A stretch of DNA of 64,000 bases from Cucumis sativus (Eukaryota > Streptophyta > Magnoliopsida > Cucurbitales > Cucurbitaceae), in assembly GCF_000004075.3 (NCBI RefSeq), contig NC_026657.2, forward strand, positions 30,970,408 through 31,034,407. Reading direction: 5' to 3'. Position 1 is the stretch's first letter. Each line of letters opens with the position of its first letter. The position numbers and the translations under genes are program-made. Below are positions 51,346-63,653 of this stretch, piece by piece. The notes below the pieces were generated by a model. That model made no database searches. It saw nothing but the letters and a program-made list of their open reading frames with translations, and was not told the DNA's origin.

Positions 51346-54161
51346 ATGGAACAAATAATTGTATGGGGGTTGTTTTTCATCTTCCCCTTCTGCATATCAT
51401 CGGGGATGGAAGCTGAGCCGCCACTGGAGTTGAGTCGTCTAACTCGGGAACTTTTGGAATCGGCGAGAGACCCGGAATTCTTTGAGTGGTTGGTTAAGGC
51501 TCGAAGGAAATTGCATGAGAATCCAGAGCTCGCCTTCGAGGAATTTGAAACGAGTGAGTTCATAAGAACAGAGCTGGAGTCGGTCGGGATTAATTTCAAT
51601 TGGCCGTTAGCTAAGACTGGGATTGTGGCCTCCGTGGGATCAGGTGCGCACCCATGGTTCGCTCTTAGGGCTGATATGGATGCTCTTCCTATTCAGGTTT
51701 CTTTCCCTTTAACATTGATTTTTTTTCTCTCATTCCTTTCACTGATGCCATTAGTAATGATCCGCCTGACAAATGTATGAAACCCAACATTTGGCCTACG
51801 TCCAAGCTCTAAGTTTGCGTTGACCATGTCTATCACAGACTTAATGTCACCGTCGCTTTTGTTATTTTCGTTTTTATCACCAATATTCGCAGAAAACACC
51901 ATAAAAGATTATGATGGCTGAATTCTTACAGAAAATTTTAAAGAACAAAAGAATTTTAAAACTATTTTTTAGTTTTTCAGAACATCTAAAAACTTAGCTA
52001 AGTATTAGACAGTATATAACCAAGCAAGAAATTTAGCTATGAAAAAAGTGTTTGTCGGTTTAATTACGTTCTAAAAACCAAATGGATGCTAAATAGAGCT
52101 AGAAGACATCAGGTGGAGAATCACATATTGAGAAGACATTACAATTTTTATACAATATACATGAATTACTTTTCTCAACGGCAAATTTGAAGTTTGAATA
52201 GAATGATCATGTTCTCTATAACTATATATATGTAGTGATTTGAGTGATGATTTAAAATTCGGACATTAAAAGGAAATGGTAGAGTGGGAACACAAGAGCA
52301 AGAAGGATGGAAAAATGCATGCTTGTGGGCATGATGTTCATGTCACAATGCTTCTTGGAGCTGCCAAGCTGCTTCAACAAAGAAGAAATGAGCTCAAGGT
52401 AAGAATGTAAATGTAGTCATTAGTATAATTATTTTCTTGCATTGGGTTGATGAATTTTGAGGTGTGTGTGTTTATGTGTGAAATTTTGTAGGGAACAGTG
52501 AAGCTTGTTTTTCAACCTGGGGAAGAGGGACGTGGTGGGGCATACTATATGGTAAAAGAAGGTGCAATAGAAAATGTGAAAGGCATATTTGGTTTACATG
52601 TCGCACAAGATATGACTTTAGGGGCAATTGGTTCAAGGCCTGGTCCATTTACGGCTTGTAGTGGTAGGTTTTTGGCTACAATACAAGGAATTGGTGGTCA
52701 TGCTGCACTTCCTCATCAAGCAAAAGATCCACTTTTAGCCATGTCTTCTGCTATTATCTCCCTTCAACACATCATTTCTCGTGAAACTGATCCTTTTGAT
52801 TCCAGGGTATATATTTTTATTTACTTCAGTTCTCGTTCTTTTTGTTTTAATTAATTTTGGTCTCTATACTCTAAAAATCTTCATTTTGGTTTTTCTACCG
52901 TTTAGTCTTTCTACCATTTTGGTTTTGGTTTTGGTTAAACCAAAACGAACACTAATCAAAAGTTGGTTTTGGTTATTGGTAGGTGATCAGTGTAGGGTTG
53001 GTTAAAGGTGGGGAAGCAAGAAATGTGATCCCCGAAACTGTAACATTTGGAGGTACTTTTCGAAGCAAGACTTTGGAAGGTCTTTACAACCTTAAGCACA
53101 GAATTCAACAGGTAACAAATTCCCACTTAGGCTCCACATTATTACTCACGACAATAACCTAAGCTTTCCCTAAACATACCTCAATTGGTTTAAACTTATA
53201 CCATCGATCACGAGCTCATGGAATTGAATTTCTCCACCCTCAAACATTGTTGTTGAATTCAGGAAAAGAATGGAAAATTACATTTTCTTTGTTTATTTAA
53301 AATTTATTATAGTTCTCTCTCTCTCTTTTCAATTTTGCAATTACAGTGTTTTGATTTCTTGAAAATTTGTGGACAAAAGCAGTGATTCAAATAAAATTTA
53401 CACTTTTGGTCTTTGAAGTTTGAGTTTGGTAATATTTGGGTCAATTTTAACTATGTTTTAAGTTTGATAGTATTATGATTTTGCCTTAGTTTTACAGTAA
53501 TTACTATGGAGTTTGTTGGGAGGGAGAAGAAGAAAGAAAAAGAAAAAGAATAAAGAAACTTATTTTCAAGAAACATATATTTCTTTTAAAATTAAAATAA
53601 GTTTTCACATCAACTTCCTATTACGAATGAACAAAACTAATGGCATGCTGCTGCGAAACTCAAACATCATGAACTGTTAAACTATTGATCACATATTAAA
53701 TTTACCTCTACTCTATAAACTTTAATTTTTTAATTCAAATCGGTGATTAACTAAATTAGATGAGATCCCAACAGGTAATAGAGTTTCAAGTAGCTGTGTA
53801 TGGTTGTAGTGCCATTGTAGACTTCATGGAAGAAAAGGCAAGGTTCTACCCACCCACTATCAATGACCAATCATTATACGACCATGTTAACAATGTTGGA
53901 CAACATTTGCTTGGAGGCCCTTCAAACGTTCTTCATCTTCCTAACACAATGGGAGCAGAGGATTTCAGCTTCTACTCCCAACACATTCCTGCTGCATTTT
54001 TCATGATTGGAGCAAAGAACGATACGATGGAATCCGGAATACCATTGCACTCGCCCTACCTTGTCTTGGATGAACACGTTCTTCCACTTGGAGCTGCTCT
54101 TCATGCTGCTGTTGCAATTTCTTACTTGGATCAACAACATCATTTTGTTTCCAGTAATTAA
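51346..54161 (+). CDS. IAA-amino acid hydrolase, ILR1-like (copy A), M20D amidohydrolase
   Basis: Five exons (51346-51696, 52273-52398, 52492-52806, 52983-53111, 53775-54161) give 435 residues with GT-AG introns. An N-terminal signal peptide (about 1-20, [15 protein letters not shown]) implies entry to the ER. The enzyme family releases free auxin (or jasmonate) from amino-acid conjugates using a metal pair. Expected ligands are present: Cys135 and His137 (HACGHD), Glu170/Glu171 (QPGEEG), His195 (FGLH) and His399 (PLHSP). The satellite/dimer domain is in exon 3 ([18 protein letters not shown]). The protein ends VSSN and lacks an HDEL/KDEL-type retention signal that several relatives carry. 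The neighbour at 54999 is a tandem copy with the same exon lengths except the last. The start is the first ATG that gives a signal peptide. Enzyme family is firm; substrate preference is unknown. Confidence 0.93.
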
Positions 54162-54824
54162 AGATCATGATATATAGCACTTAAAGAGAGAAGTGTATTT
54201 TGTCACATTTCTTGTTTTACTATTTGGAGATTTAATTTGGCATAAACAATAATGTCTTAGGTTGTACATGAATTTATATGCTTTTTCTGCAATTTGGGTT
54301 TGGATAAATGATAAGGCTTTGTGAAAGTGTTTTTGATGATATAATTATAAACCATGAAACAAATTTAGTTAATTGATGATATTTAGGTTGTAACATCATA
54401 TAATTTAAAATAACATTATATAATATATTTAAAGAAAACAAAAATAAAAAAATTTAAGGAGTGATTAGGACAAGGTTATTATAATTTTATTATTATAATT
54501 TGTACTACAAAATTATTTTAGTTTGAATTATAATAATATGTATTTAACATTTAGATTAGTTTAGTTTGATAATTATTTTAGTTTGAATTATAATAATATA
54601 TATTTAACATTTAGATTAGTTTAGTTTGATAAGTAAATAGTAATATCATAGTTTTGAATTATAAATTATAATAATATGTAGTTAACATTTAGATTAGATT
54701 TGTTTAGTTTGATAAATAAATAGTAATATAGTAGTAATAAATGGAGAGTTTTGAAATAAACTTGTAATATTAAATATAATTAATTGAAGATTAGACTAAT
54801 TTTGAGTCGTCATAAGAAAAGTAA
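54162..54824. other. Spacer between the two ILR1-like genes
   Basis: AT-rich, no gene. The main structure is a 60-base tandem repeat at 54511-54722. The stretch starting near 54455 (AAGGAGTGATTAGGAC) looks like a transposon end without a proven partner. Confidence 0.6.
54511..54722. repeat. Tandem repeat, period 60
   Basis: Units at 54511-54570 and 54571-54630 are nearly identical (AATTATTTTAGTTTGAATTA, then TAATAATATGTATTTAACAT, then TTAGATTAGTTTAGTTTGAT). A third, diverged unit with insertions runs to about 54722. It sits within 300-500 bases of the start of copy B, so it is in its upstream region. Confidence 0.85.
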
Positions 54825-54832
54825 TATATAAG
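54825..54832 (+). promoter_or_regulatory. TATA-like box of ILR1-like gene B
   Basis: TATATAAG about 170 bases before the ATG at 54999, the best TATA match just upstream of copy B. Confidence 0.35.
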
Positions 54833-54998
54833 TATTTTGCTTTTCGGAGATGCGAAGTTTAAAAGTTTAAAAACGAGTGTGAAACCAAAATTTTTGCAAT
54901 AAAATAGTTGAGAGTTGGTGAGGTTTCTTCATCACTCATTGGTTTTTTCAAATTTACTTCCAAATTTATTGCCGGAAGATTCCCGGTGCTTCTCTCCG

Positions 54999-57782
54999 AT
55001 GGAACGAATACTTGTACGGGCGTTGTTTTTCATCTTCCCGTTTTTGATATCATCGGCCCTGGGAACTGAACCGCCATTGGAGTTAAGTCATCTAACTCTG
55101 GAGCTTTTGGAATCAGCAAGAAACCCCAAGTTCTTCGACTGGTTAGTTAGGGCTCGAAGGAAATTGCACGAGAATCCAGAGCTGTCCTTCGAGGAATTCG
55201 AGACCAGCCAATTTATCCGAACAGAGCTGGAGTCGCTTGGGATTAACTTCACTTGGCCAGTTGCTAAGACCGGGATTGTGGCCTCCATCGGATCAGGAGC
55301 GCACCCATGGTTCGCTCTTAGGGCTGATATGGATGCTCTTCCTATTCAGGTTTCTATCCATTAACGTAGGATTCCTCTTTTCGAATCAGTATTTTTTCAT
55401 TTCCGCCTTGTTCCATTTTAACTGAACAGGGACTTAATTTACACCCTTTTTGGTGAAATTGGGAACGGATTCAGTTGTGTAGAAGATTACAATTAGATAT
55501 CGGTTCTTTCTTACTCGGTGAGAATCGACTACTTTTGTGTTCTGTTCTTGTGAATTTTATGTTACAATATTTGGCATATAGGATTTTCATTGGCACGCTG
55601 ATGTCTGAATGGAATGATTGTGTTCTCATTTTCAATAACTTTAGCTATTTGAGTGTTGATTGGACATTCTGATTTTCAAAGGAAATGGTTGAGTGGGAGC
55701 ATAAGAGTAAGAAGGATGGCAAAATGCACGCTTGCGGCCATGATGCTCATGTTACAATGCTTCTTGGAGCTGCTAAGTTGCTTCAGCAAAGAAGAAATGA
55801 ACTCAAGGTAATGTGGAATTGTTTATGCCAATCTCCACTTTTCGCGGAATCCAAGTCTAAACTATAATTTTGAAAAACTTGTTTCTGTTTTCGAAATTCA
55901 ACTCACAATTCAAATATTTCTTAAGAAAAGTAAAAACCACGGTAAAGAAATTTTAAAAAAGAAATTGTCATCAAACAGAGCCTAAGGAAATAGTTTTTTA
56001 GGGCTTCTGTTTGTTCATTTTGTTGCATTGCTTGACTGATGTGGTTCATTTTGGAAACTGTTTGTGAATTCTGAAAGGGCACAGTGAAGCTTGTTTTCCA
56101 ACCTGGGGAAGAGGGACGTGCTGGGGCTTACCATATGTTAAAAGAGGGTGCGCTAGACAAATTCCAAGGCATATTTGGGTTACACATTATACCAGATTTG
56201 CCAATAGGGACAATTGGTTCGAGGGCTGGTCCATTTATGGCTGGTAGTGGTAGGTTTCAGGCTACAATTCAAGGAATTGGTGGCCATGCTGCATGGCCTC
56301 ATAAAGCAAGGGATCCAGTTCTTGCAATGTCATCGGCTATCGTCTCTCTTCAACACATAATTTCTCGTGAAACTGATCCTCTTGATTCCAGGGTAATCTT
56401 AACTTCTCCTGCAAAGCATAAAATGTTATTGAAACCAGTTCTGCTTTTGTTAGTTCACAAACTGAGTTTTGGTTTAATCTAATTTTTTAACCAATTGTTC
56501 GCTTCTTGAGTTAATTTTTCTTTTCATTCATAGAAGAATCTCTTAGGAGTAGTCAAGATCGATTACTTTTTTCTTCTCACAAGCATGTTGTTGTAAATGT
56601 ATCTCTTTTATTTCATTGATGAAAGATAAACCTGAAAAAGATATTAGTCTTAAAATAATATCTCAAATGGTTTAAAAACTGAGGAAAGTTATCCAAGTGG
56701 GTTAGAAACTAAGTGTGCTTAGCTTGACCTGCCCTTTTAAAGTGCTTATAGATGACTAAAAAAATTTGTGGTGTTCAGTTAAAATATTAAAGAGTGATTT
56801 TATCAACTAAAAGAAATTTTTAGAACTTATCAATAATCAAATATGATATTGACAATTTCTAAGAATAGATACAAAGCAATACCTAAAATGTTTTTAGAGC
56901 AGAATTTAACTAATTATTCTATTTTTTGTCCAGAAATGCTTATTTATTAGTTCTTTCACTTAAAACCGCTTTCTTCAAATGGAATGTCAAACACACCAAT
57001 ATCATAGTTTAATCATATTCATGAGGTGCAATTTAGCTGGCAGTTTTCAGATGACTCCTGTGAACACTTCAAAATTTAACACTAACCACATACTTTTTGG
57101 GCAGGTGATCACTGTGGGATTTGTAAAGGGTGGACAAGCAGGAAATGTAATCCCGGAAACCGCTACATTTGGTGGTACTTTCCGAAGCATGACTGTGGAA
57201 GGTCTTTCCTACCTCCAGAAAAGAATTCAAGAGGTACAATATTTTACATATGCATCCAAATTAGCCAGAACCCTGTCACGAATTAATGTTGAATTGATGA
57301 ACTTTTCACTGATATCACAAACTAGATTAGGAAAAAGAATCATACAGTTTGGGAATTATGATGCAAGAAACTGTGTTGCCTTACTGGGATTATCCCACCA
57401 GGTCATAGAGGTTCAAGCAGCTGTGCATCAGTGTAATGCCACGGTAGACTTCATGGAAGACAAGTTGATATTCTACCCGGCTACTGTCAATGACGAAGGA
57501 TTGTACAGCCACGCAAAGAAGGTGGGAGAACATTTGCTTGGAGGAGAATCAAATGTGCATCATCTTTCGATGGTAATGGCAGCCGAGGACTTCAGCTTCT
57601 ACTCGCAGAAGATGCCTGCTGCATTTTTCATGATCGGAGTGAAAAATGAAACTATGAAATCTGGAACACCGTTGCACTCGCCGTACATTACTATAGATGA
57701 GCGAGTTCTTCCAGTTGGAGCTGCTCTTCATGCTGCAGTTGCAATTTCTTACTTGGATGAACATTCTGTGGGCAGTAATTAA
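54999..57782 (+). CDS. IAA-amino acid hydrolase, ILR1-like (copy B), M20D amidohydrolase
   Basis: Five exons (54999-55349, 55682-55807, 56078-56392, 57105-57233, 57402-57782) give 433 residues. The first four exons have exactly the lengths of copy A (351, 126, 315, 129); the last is 6 bases shorter. A signal peptide (about 1-20, [16 protein letters not shown]) is followed by the M20D fold. Metal ligands are conserved: Cys135 and His137 (HACGHD), Glu170/Glu171, His195 and His399. The dimer domain includes [18 protein letters not shown]. The C-terminus is VGSN, again without an HDEL/KDEL-type signal. Sequence and intron agreement with copy A shows tandem duplication; introns differ in length and content, so the duplication is not very recent. 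Both copies look functional. By family, the role is auxin-conjugate hydrolysis; substrate is unknown. Confidence 0.93.
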
Positions 57783-59081
57783 GAGAATGTCATTTGCGAC
57801 ATTTATTGTTGAACTAATATTCTCCTTTTAATATATTTTTCTTCAACTCTCTATGTTTGCTATATTTAATTTGTTTCTCAACCTTTATTCTTTTTTCTTT
57901 TTATTGCAAAGGTATTTCTGTTAATATTTGGGGAAAATCAAACTTTGAATACAAATAATACCTCAGTTGAGTTATGTTCCTACATATTTCGTATCCCACT
58001 TTTTTCTCTAAAAAATTAAACGTTACAACAATATCAAATATATATATACGGAGTTTTTAGTTAAAGAAAAATATAAAATATAAAACCAAAACTAAAATTA
58101 AATGTCTACAAAATTATATTTGTATTATGTATTTGAATTAACTTCCTAAAGGTTTCAAATGAGTTTTTATTTCTCTACGGTGGATAGGATTTGAATTTTT
58201 CGTTTTGTTATTTACGATAATTGTATTATATAAAATAAAACGAAATGTAATTGAAACCTATTAAAATACAAGAAGATTAATTAAAATATGTTCTAACTAA
58301 AACCCTAAAAGTTGGATCTCATTCCTAATCTATATCAATTTTCTTGTCTTCCACACGTTATTGACGAGAATGCCTAATTTGTGGTGATAAGAATTCGTGT
58401 TAATTTTTAAACAATCCAACTTAAAGATATCAAAGATATCAAAGACGAGAAAGTAATAAAAAAATTGTTAACTTCATTAAGTTAAATCATATATAAAGGA
58501 AGAAAAAGAAATTCCAAATAATAATGAGTAAAGAAAAGGAAAAGAAAAGGGGCCAATGAACTATGAAGTGACAAAAAAAGAAGAAGGAATAATGAGTGGT
58601 AAAAAGAAGATTGTTGAGAAACCTTTTAATCATACTTAATTCCATTTAAGTTGACGTTTTCTTTTGTGCGGTATTATTGGTTCAATTGAAAAACAGGGGG
58701 AATTTATCATAATTTTAAAAGTTACCCAATTATCAACATGAAAGGTTAACCTTATAAATTTAACGTTCTAATTTAATAATCAAACTTAGCGTTGGTTATC
58801 GAGGTATACATGTAAAAACGATTGAGCACTACTATTCCAACGTTGGAGGTGATCAGGAAGCCTGAAAATAGGAGAGATGAGAGATTGATGAGAGGAAGGA
58901 AGAGGGAATTGAGAGATGGGAGATTGAAGCAACAACACCACCAAATACTCCTTTAAGATAGAATTTGATATATTTGTGAATATACTAATTTGGCCATTCA
59001 GTACAATTATTCTCATAAACTATCCTCTCCTTTCTAACTCATCAATTATCTATCTCCTCTCTCTCTCTAAAAGAAGTAGAA
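57783..59081. other. Spacer downstream of ILR1-like gene B
   Basis: AT-rich, no gene seen. 58490-58580 is A-rich with GAAAAGG runs. The last 60 bases (CTCTCTCTCTAAAAGAAG) match the leader of the SDR gene at 63654, so they belong to the decayed SDR copy. Confidence 0.55.
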
Positions 59082-60011
59082 ATGACAACAATAAAGCCAA
59101 GGAGGTAACTCAACAACAATCTTTAAGTGTCAAATATGGCACCATGTAATTGCATTTATCTTTGGATTCCAAATTTAGTTTATAAATTTTCAAGTTTTGT
59201 GCTATGTTTAATCTCATTAAGAAGTGTATTATTTAAATCAAAGTTTTAATTCGGATTTTTCAAAATGAAACAATATACTTTTTTTATCATATGTGATTCA
59301 TCAAGCTAAAGGAAAAAGTAGACGTAATAACCGGTGGCAAAGCGGGATCGGCGAATGCTCTGCAAAACTCTTTGCTCACCATCGCCGCCATCCAAGACGA
59401 CCTCGGTCATGCATCGTATGCCACCGTGCTTGGCTGGACCAACTCCTTCTATGTCCACTGCGATGTCACAGACGAATCCCAAGTCCAAGATGCGGTTGAA
59501 GCTGCAGTCAAAACCTTCGGCAAGCTCGACATCATGATGAACAACGCCGGCATAGCTGGCCCCATCAAGCCTGGAATCATCGACAACGACGTGCATGACT
59601 TTGAACGTGTCCTTAGTGTCAAAGTCACTAGTGTTTTCTTCGGCATCAAACACGCGGTGCAGGCAATGATCCCAGCTAAAACCAGCTTGATTATATCAAC
59701 AGGGAACGTGGCATCAAATATGGGCGGTGCGGCGTCGCACGCTTACACATGCTCGAAGCATGCGGTAGTGGGGTTGATGAAGAACGCGGCAGGAGAGTTG
59801 GGGCAGTTTGGGATTAGGGTGAATTGTTTATCTTCGTATGGGTTGATGACGGGGATGGTGAGGAAGTTGGATGAGATGCAGGTTGAGATGATTATACCGA
59901 CAAGCAAGTGATCACGAAAGTAGGTATGTGAGTGGCCATAATTTGTTGATTGATGGAGGTATTAGTATTGTTAATCCTAATATCCAAATTTTTCAATACC
60001 CTCAAAATTAG
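59082..60011 (+). pseudogene. Decayed short-chain dehydrogenase/reductase (SDR110C, xanthoxin/secoisolariciresinol dehydrogenase-like)
   Basis: Exon 1 (59082-59104, MTTIKPR plus two bases) is a shortened version of the exon 1 at 63654. The likely exon 2 starts at 59305, but its acceptor reads CAA|G rather than CAG|G. Exon 2 keeps the NAD(P) start KVDVITGG, then shifts frame: the SGIGECSAKLFAHH block lies in another frame. A deletion then removes the end of the second beta strand and restores the frame at IQDDLGH. Residues from 59372 onward are open (CDVTDESQVQDAV, NNAGIAGP, YTCSKHAVVGLMKNAAGELG) and keep the Tyr/Lys of the active site. After VNCLSSYGL there is a large internal deletion and a second frame shift. 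The C-terminus SRYVSGHN, LLIDGGISIVNPNIQ survives in another frame up to TAG at 60009. A normal SDR cannot be made, so this is a pseudogene. A poly(A)-like AATAAA lies at 60167. Confidence 0.8.
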
Positions 60012-60166
60012 GTGCTTGTTGGTCCGAAGGTAATATTATTAGAAGAAGCTATGAGTAGTTTATTTATTAGAAAAGATAGATTTCTAAATCTTTATCCAAT
60101 GGTTCAATATTATTGTGTTTTTCTCTTAATTGCTTTTTGTGTACACTATGAACTTTAATTTTATGT

Positions 60167-60172
60167 AATAAA
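60167..60172 (+). terminator. Relic polyadenylation signal of the SDR copy
   Basis: AATAAA about 155 bases after the relic stop codon. Confidence 0.3.
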
Positions 60173-60570
60173 TGAAGCTGTATCAAAGAAATAACTATAA
60201 CGATAGATTTTTTTGAGTAAAACTTGGATGTGGGCAGGTGTCACCCAGCACTTGCATCCAGCCTCTTCCTCAGTTTTCTTTAATTTTCTTCTTCATCATT
60301 TTTTTTATTCCTTCAACAATCTCCGAATCGTTCTTTGTTCTTATTCTCCTCGTTTTTTCTCTAATATAATCTTTAGGGATTATTCCTTTCCCAATCTCCA
60401 CTCCATATAGCCCTTTATCCTCATCATCAATTTTTGCATTTAACCTCTCCTCTTCACCATGAACTTGCAAATCTAAAAGAGTACTCCAAGGACCAATGTG
60501 CTCTTGTTGGAGATGGGTAAAAGATTTGATGGTTTTGGCTGTCATAGTTCTTATTAGAAGTAAAACTGTC

Positions 60571-60720
60571 TGTTAATAGTTAGCTTCTGTTTAGTTACAA
60601 ATCAGTTTCTTTTTTTGTTACAACTACCTTTGTAAATAATTCTACAAATATGACTGTTGATGAATGAATAAAATGAGTGAAAGTATTCAACCCAACTCTG
60701 TTCAATATGGTATCTGAGCA
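60571..60720 (+). mobile_element. Copia-like LTR end with primer-binding site
   Basis: About 134 bases from TGTTAATAGTT to CTGTTCA have the TG...CA ends of an LTR. Three bases later TGGTATCTGAGCA (60708-60720) matches, with one difference, the primer-binding site complementary to initiator tRNA-Met (TGGTATCAGAGC) used by Copia elements and TRIMs. A short leader and possible gag start follow (ATGATGACTCCTCTC at about 60799, open for only 17 codons). No second LTR, protease, integrase or reverse transcriptase was found, so this is a fragment or a small TRIM-like element. Confidence 0.6.
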
Positions 60721-61305
60721 ATCCCTTTCCTCCTAACTTTTCTTCTTCTTCTTCCTTCGGCCATCACCTCCACCGTCTTCCGCCAAACCCACAACCGTCA
60801 TGATGACTCCTCTCACCAACCCTCCTCAGAACACCACCGGAAACCCAAGAAAATTTTACTTCCAATAGTTCTAACACACACCAACAGAAAAAAGACATTT
60901 CAATTGGAGTTCAAAAAGAAAGTAAAGGAAAGTAGGACAGTGCGATTGAGATTCGGAGGAAGAAAAAAATGAAGAAGGAATAAAAAGAGAAAAAAAGAAA
61001 GGGGAGATGGAGGAAGCCAGGAAGGAAGATAAAAGAAAACATTTTTTCAAAAAAGAAAAAAATGAGAGAGAGAGAGAGGAGATGGAGAAAGGAAGCAGAA
61101 AGAGAACAAAACTTAAAAGAGAAAAAAGAAGAGAATAAAAATGAAACGTGGAGCCATGGAAATGGGTCCGGTGAAAGGGTGACACCATATTTAATTTTGT
61201 CCGATTATTTCTAGAAAACAATCAATATTTTCCCAATCACTTTCAATTAATCAATTATATAATAATAATAATAAAAGAGTTTTTAAAAGAACAATATTTT
61301 AAAAA

Positions 61306-61379
<74 letters not shown>

Positions 61380-63570
61380 TGAAAGAAATGTGATATTCTA
61401 CTATTTTCCGTAAACATGAGTTATGAGTTTAATTTCAAATATTAAGAAAGTTGTTGTAATAGTTTTCTAGGTCTTTTAATGATAATTTATTTCCTAAATA
61501 AATTAGTGTTATATATAATTTTAATATAACCAACATTAACACAATTCAATTATATTGTACTATTCAGCTTAAACTAAGATCCTCAATTCCTTAAAAAGTA
61601 ACATTTATACTATTCATCTAAATTAAGAACACTAAAATCTAGCAAAGGGTTATTAATATATTAATATGCAAAGTGTTATATAAATAAATTAAACACAATT
61701 GGTTAGATAATAAACATATACTTTTCTTCAAATTTAAAGTACACCTAAATTACTAACATTATTTTTTTTCTTTCTGGCCTGTTTTTTTGGATGGTGAAAG
61801 GAGGAATGAGTGTGAATTATTCAATTTGAAATTGGCTACTTATTAAATGATTTTTTCATCTTCTTTGTATTTTCTTCTTCTTGCCCACCTATATTGTATG
61901 AAACTTCTGATTTTAGTTCAATTAATTGCATAGATTAAAGTAATTAGTGCACGAACCAAAATTACGATTTTCCTTGAAAACAACGAAGCATATTGAAAAT
62001 GGATGATGGGAGTAAATGCATGTACATTTCTTAAAGCTTTCAGTAAGAGTGTAAATTCATTCATCTATAAATGTTTAATTAAGACTTTAATTTACATCTT
62101 CTTCTTTATAAAAGATATATAAATTAAGAGGTGAACTAGAACATCTTCACTTTCAATAAATATAGAGCGAGATACAATGGTACAAAAATTTGACACGATC
62201 TTTTTATAAAAAAAACATAACGGTGAGTATATATTGATACAATTATTAAAGTTTTGAGTTCAAGTTGATACATCCCTCACACTAAGCGTTTAAATTTAAA
62301 TTTTTTCAAACAAAAAGAAAAAGAAAAAGAAAAGCTAAAAATGGCCAATAAAAAGAGGGGACCAATAGTGAAGTGAGAAAAAAAAATGGAGAATGAGTGA
62401 ACCTTGTCAACTTTCCACTTTTGACACATTCAATGAAACATTTAATCGTAAATAATTGCATTTAAACTTTTTTCTATTTTAAATATAATTTTTTCCAAAA
62501 AATAAATATGATAATAGAGTCCATATCTCTACATTTTTTAAATTGTAAAAATAGCAAATATAAAAATTAATAACTTTCTGATGGTTCTATAATAGTCGTC
62601 CGATAGTGATTTGATAATTATATGATATCACTAATTACTTGTCATATTTGTCATATTCTCAATACGTAAAAAGAAGATGTTATATGGACTGTTTTTTTAA
62701 AATTTAATACAATTTTTCAAATTTCAAATTTTGTCAAATATTTTAAAAGTTATTTAATCCAAATCATTTCAGTTGCAATATAGTCAAGCTAATTATTTTT
62801 TTTTCAAATATTTCATATTCTTTTTCAAATTAACCAAATATTTTATATTCTTTTTCAAACGAGGGTAGGACACAACCACAACACTACAACCATACTTTGT
62901 TTACACAGAACATTATAATCTAACACTTTAAAATTGATATTAAAATATAAAAATTGATAATGTGTCTTTGTTGGTCCCTACCTAAATGTGTCGGTGTTGG
63001 TATGCACTATTAAAAATTGGTCATTGTCTTTCCAGCCCTACACACCATACCGAAGCTCCCAAAATATTTCTTCTCAGCCATTGGTTTATAGGACCACAGT
63101 AAATAAATAAATATACATATATTTATTATAATTGTTAAAACATAATAATTATGATTTATATTGGGAAGTTATGGTTTTTTCTTCGTCTAAGCCTAATCTA
63201 AAGATAGATTCTCAAATTATATTTGACTTTAATCGACTAGATTGAAAATTAATTTGAAAATGGTTTAATTTTCTCAAATTTTAGTTTTTACGAATTTAAA
63301 CCTCTAAAACCCCACGTAAGTTTAGGGGGAAATGTTATATAACTATATAGGACAATGTATGTCTAGGTTTTATTATTTTGAAAGATAAGTGTTGGTTTGT
63401 GGATTATCATTTTCGATACGGCTTTGGATGCAATATTTAATTTTTTCTTTTTTTAAAAAAATCATCAGCCACATAGTTAAAATGAACATGTTAGAAATGA
63501 GTTTTTAATGCATATTTTAATAAAATAAATAATTTTTGGACCAATCGTATTGTTTAATATTCCAACTATT
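60721..63570. other. Spacer between the SDR pseudogene and the next SDR gene
   Basis: It contains the LTR leader, a purine-rich tract (about 60960-61140), an (AT)n at 61308-61374 and otherwise AT-rich DNA without a gene. The 10-base sequence GGTGTCACCC at 60237 recurs inverted at 61177-61186, but no longer inverted repeat could be confirmed. Confidence 0.6.
61308..61374. repeat. Long (AT)n microsatellite
   Basis: About 33 uninterrupted AT units, the longest in the window. Confidence 0.95.
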
Positions 63571-63577
63571 TTTCCAT

Positions 63578-63585
63578 TATAAATA
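63578..63585 (+). promoter_or_regulatory. TATA box of the downstream SDR gene
   Basis: TATAAATA 76 bases before the ATG at 63654, a canonical plant spacing with a leader of about 40-45 bases. Confidence 0.6.
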
Positions 63586-63653
63586 TACACTCCTTCTCCT
63601 CTAAAAACCATCAATATAATACTTTCTCTCCTCTAAAAGAAAAAGAAACAAAA

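Noticed and set aside
60270-60545. 91-codon minus-strand frame
   Set aside because: Some complexity but no family motif, no splice context, and it lies in repeat-like DNA next to an LTR fragment.
60871-61221. 116-codon minus-strand frame rich in Ser, Phe and Leu
   Set aside because: Reads a purine/pyrimidine-biased tract; low complexity rather than a membrane protein.
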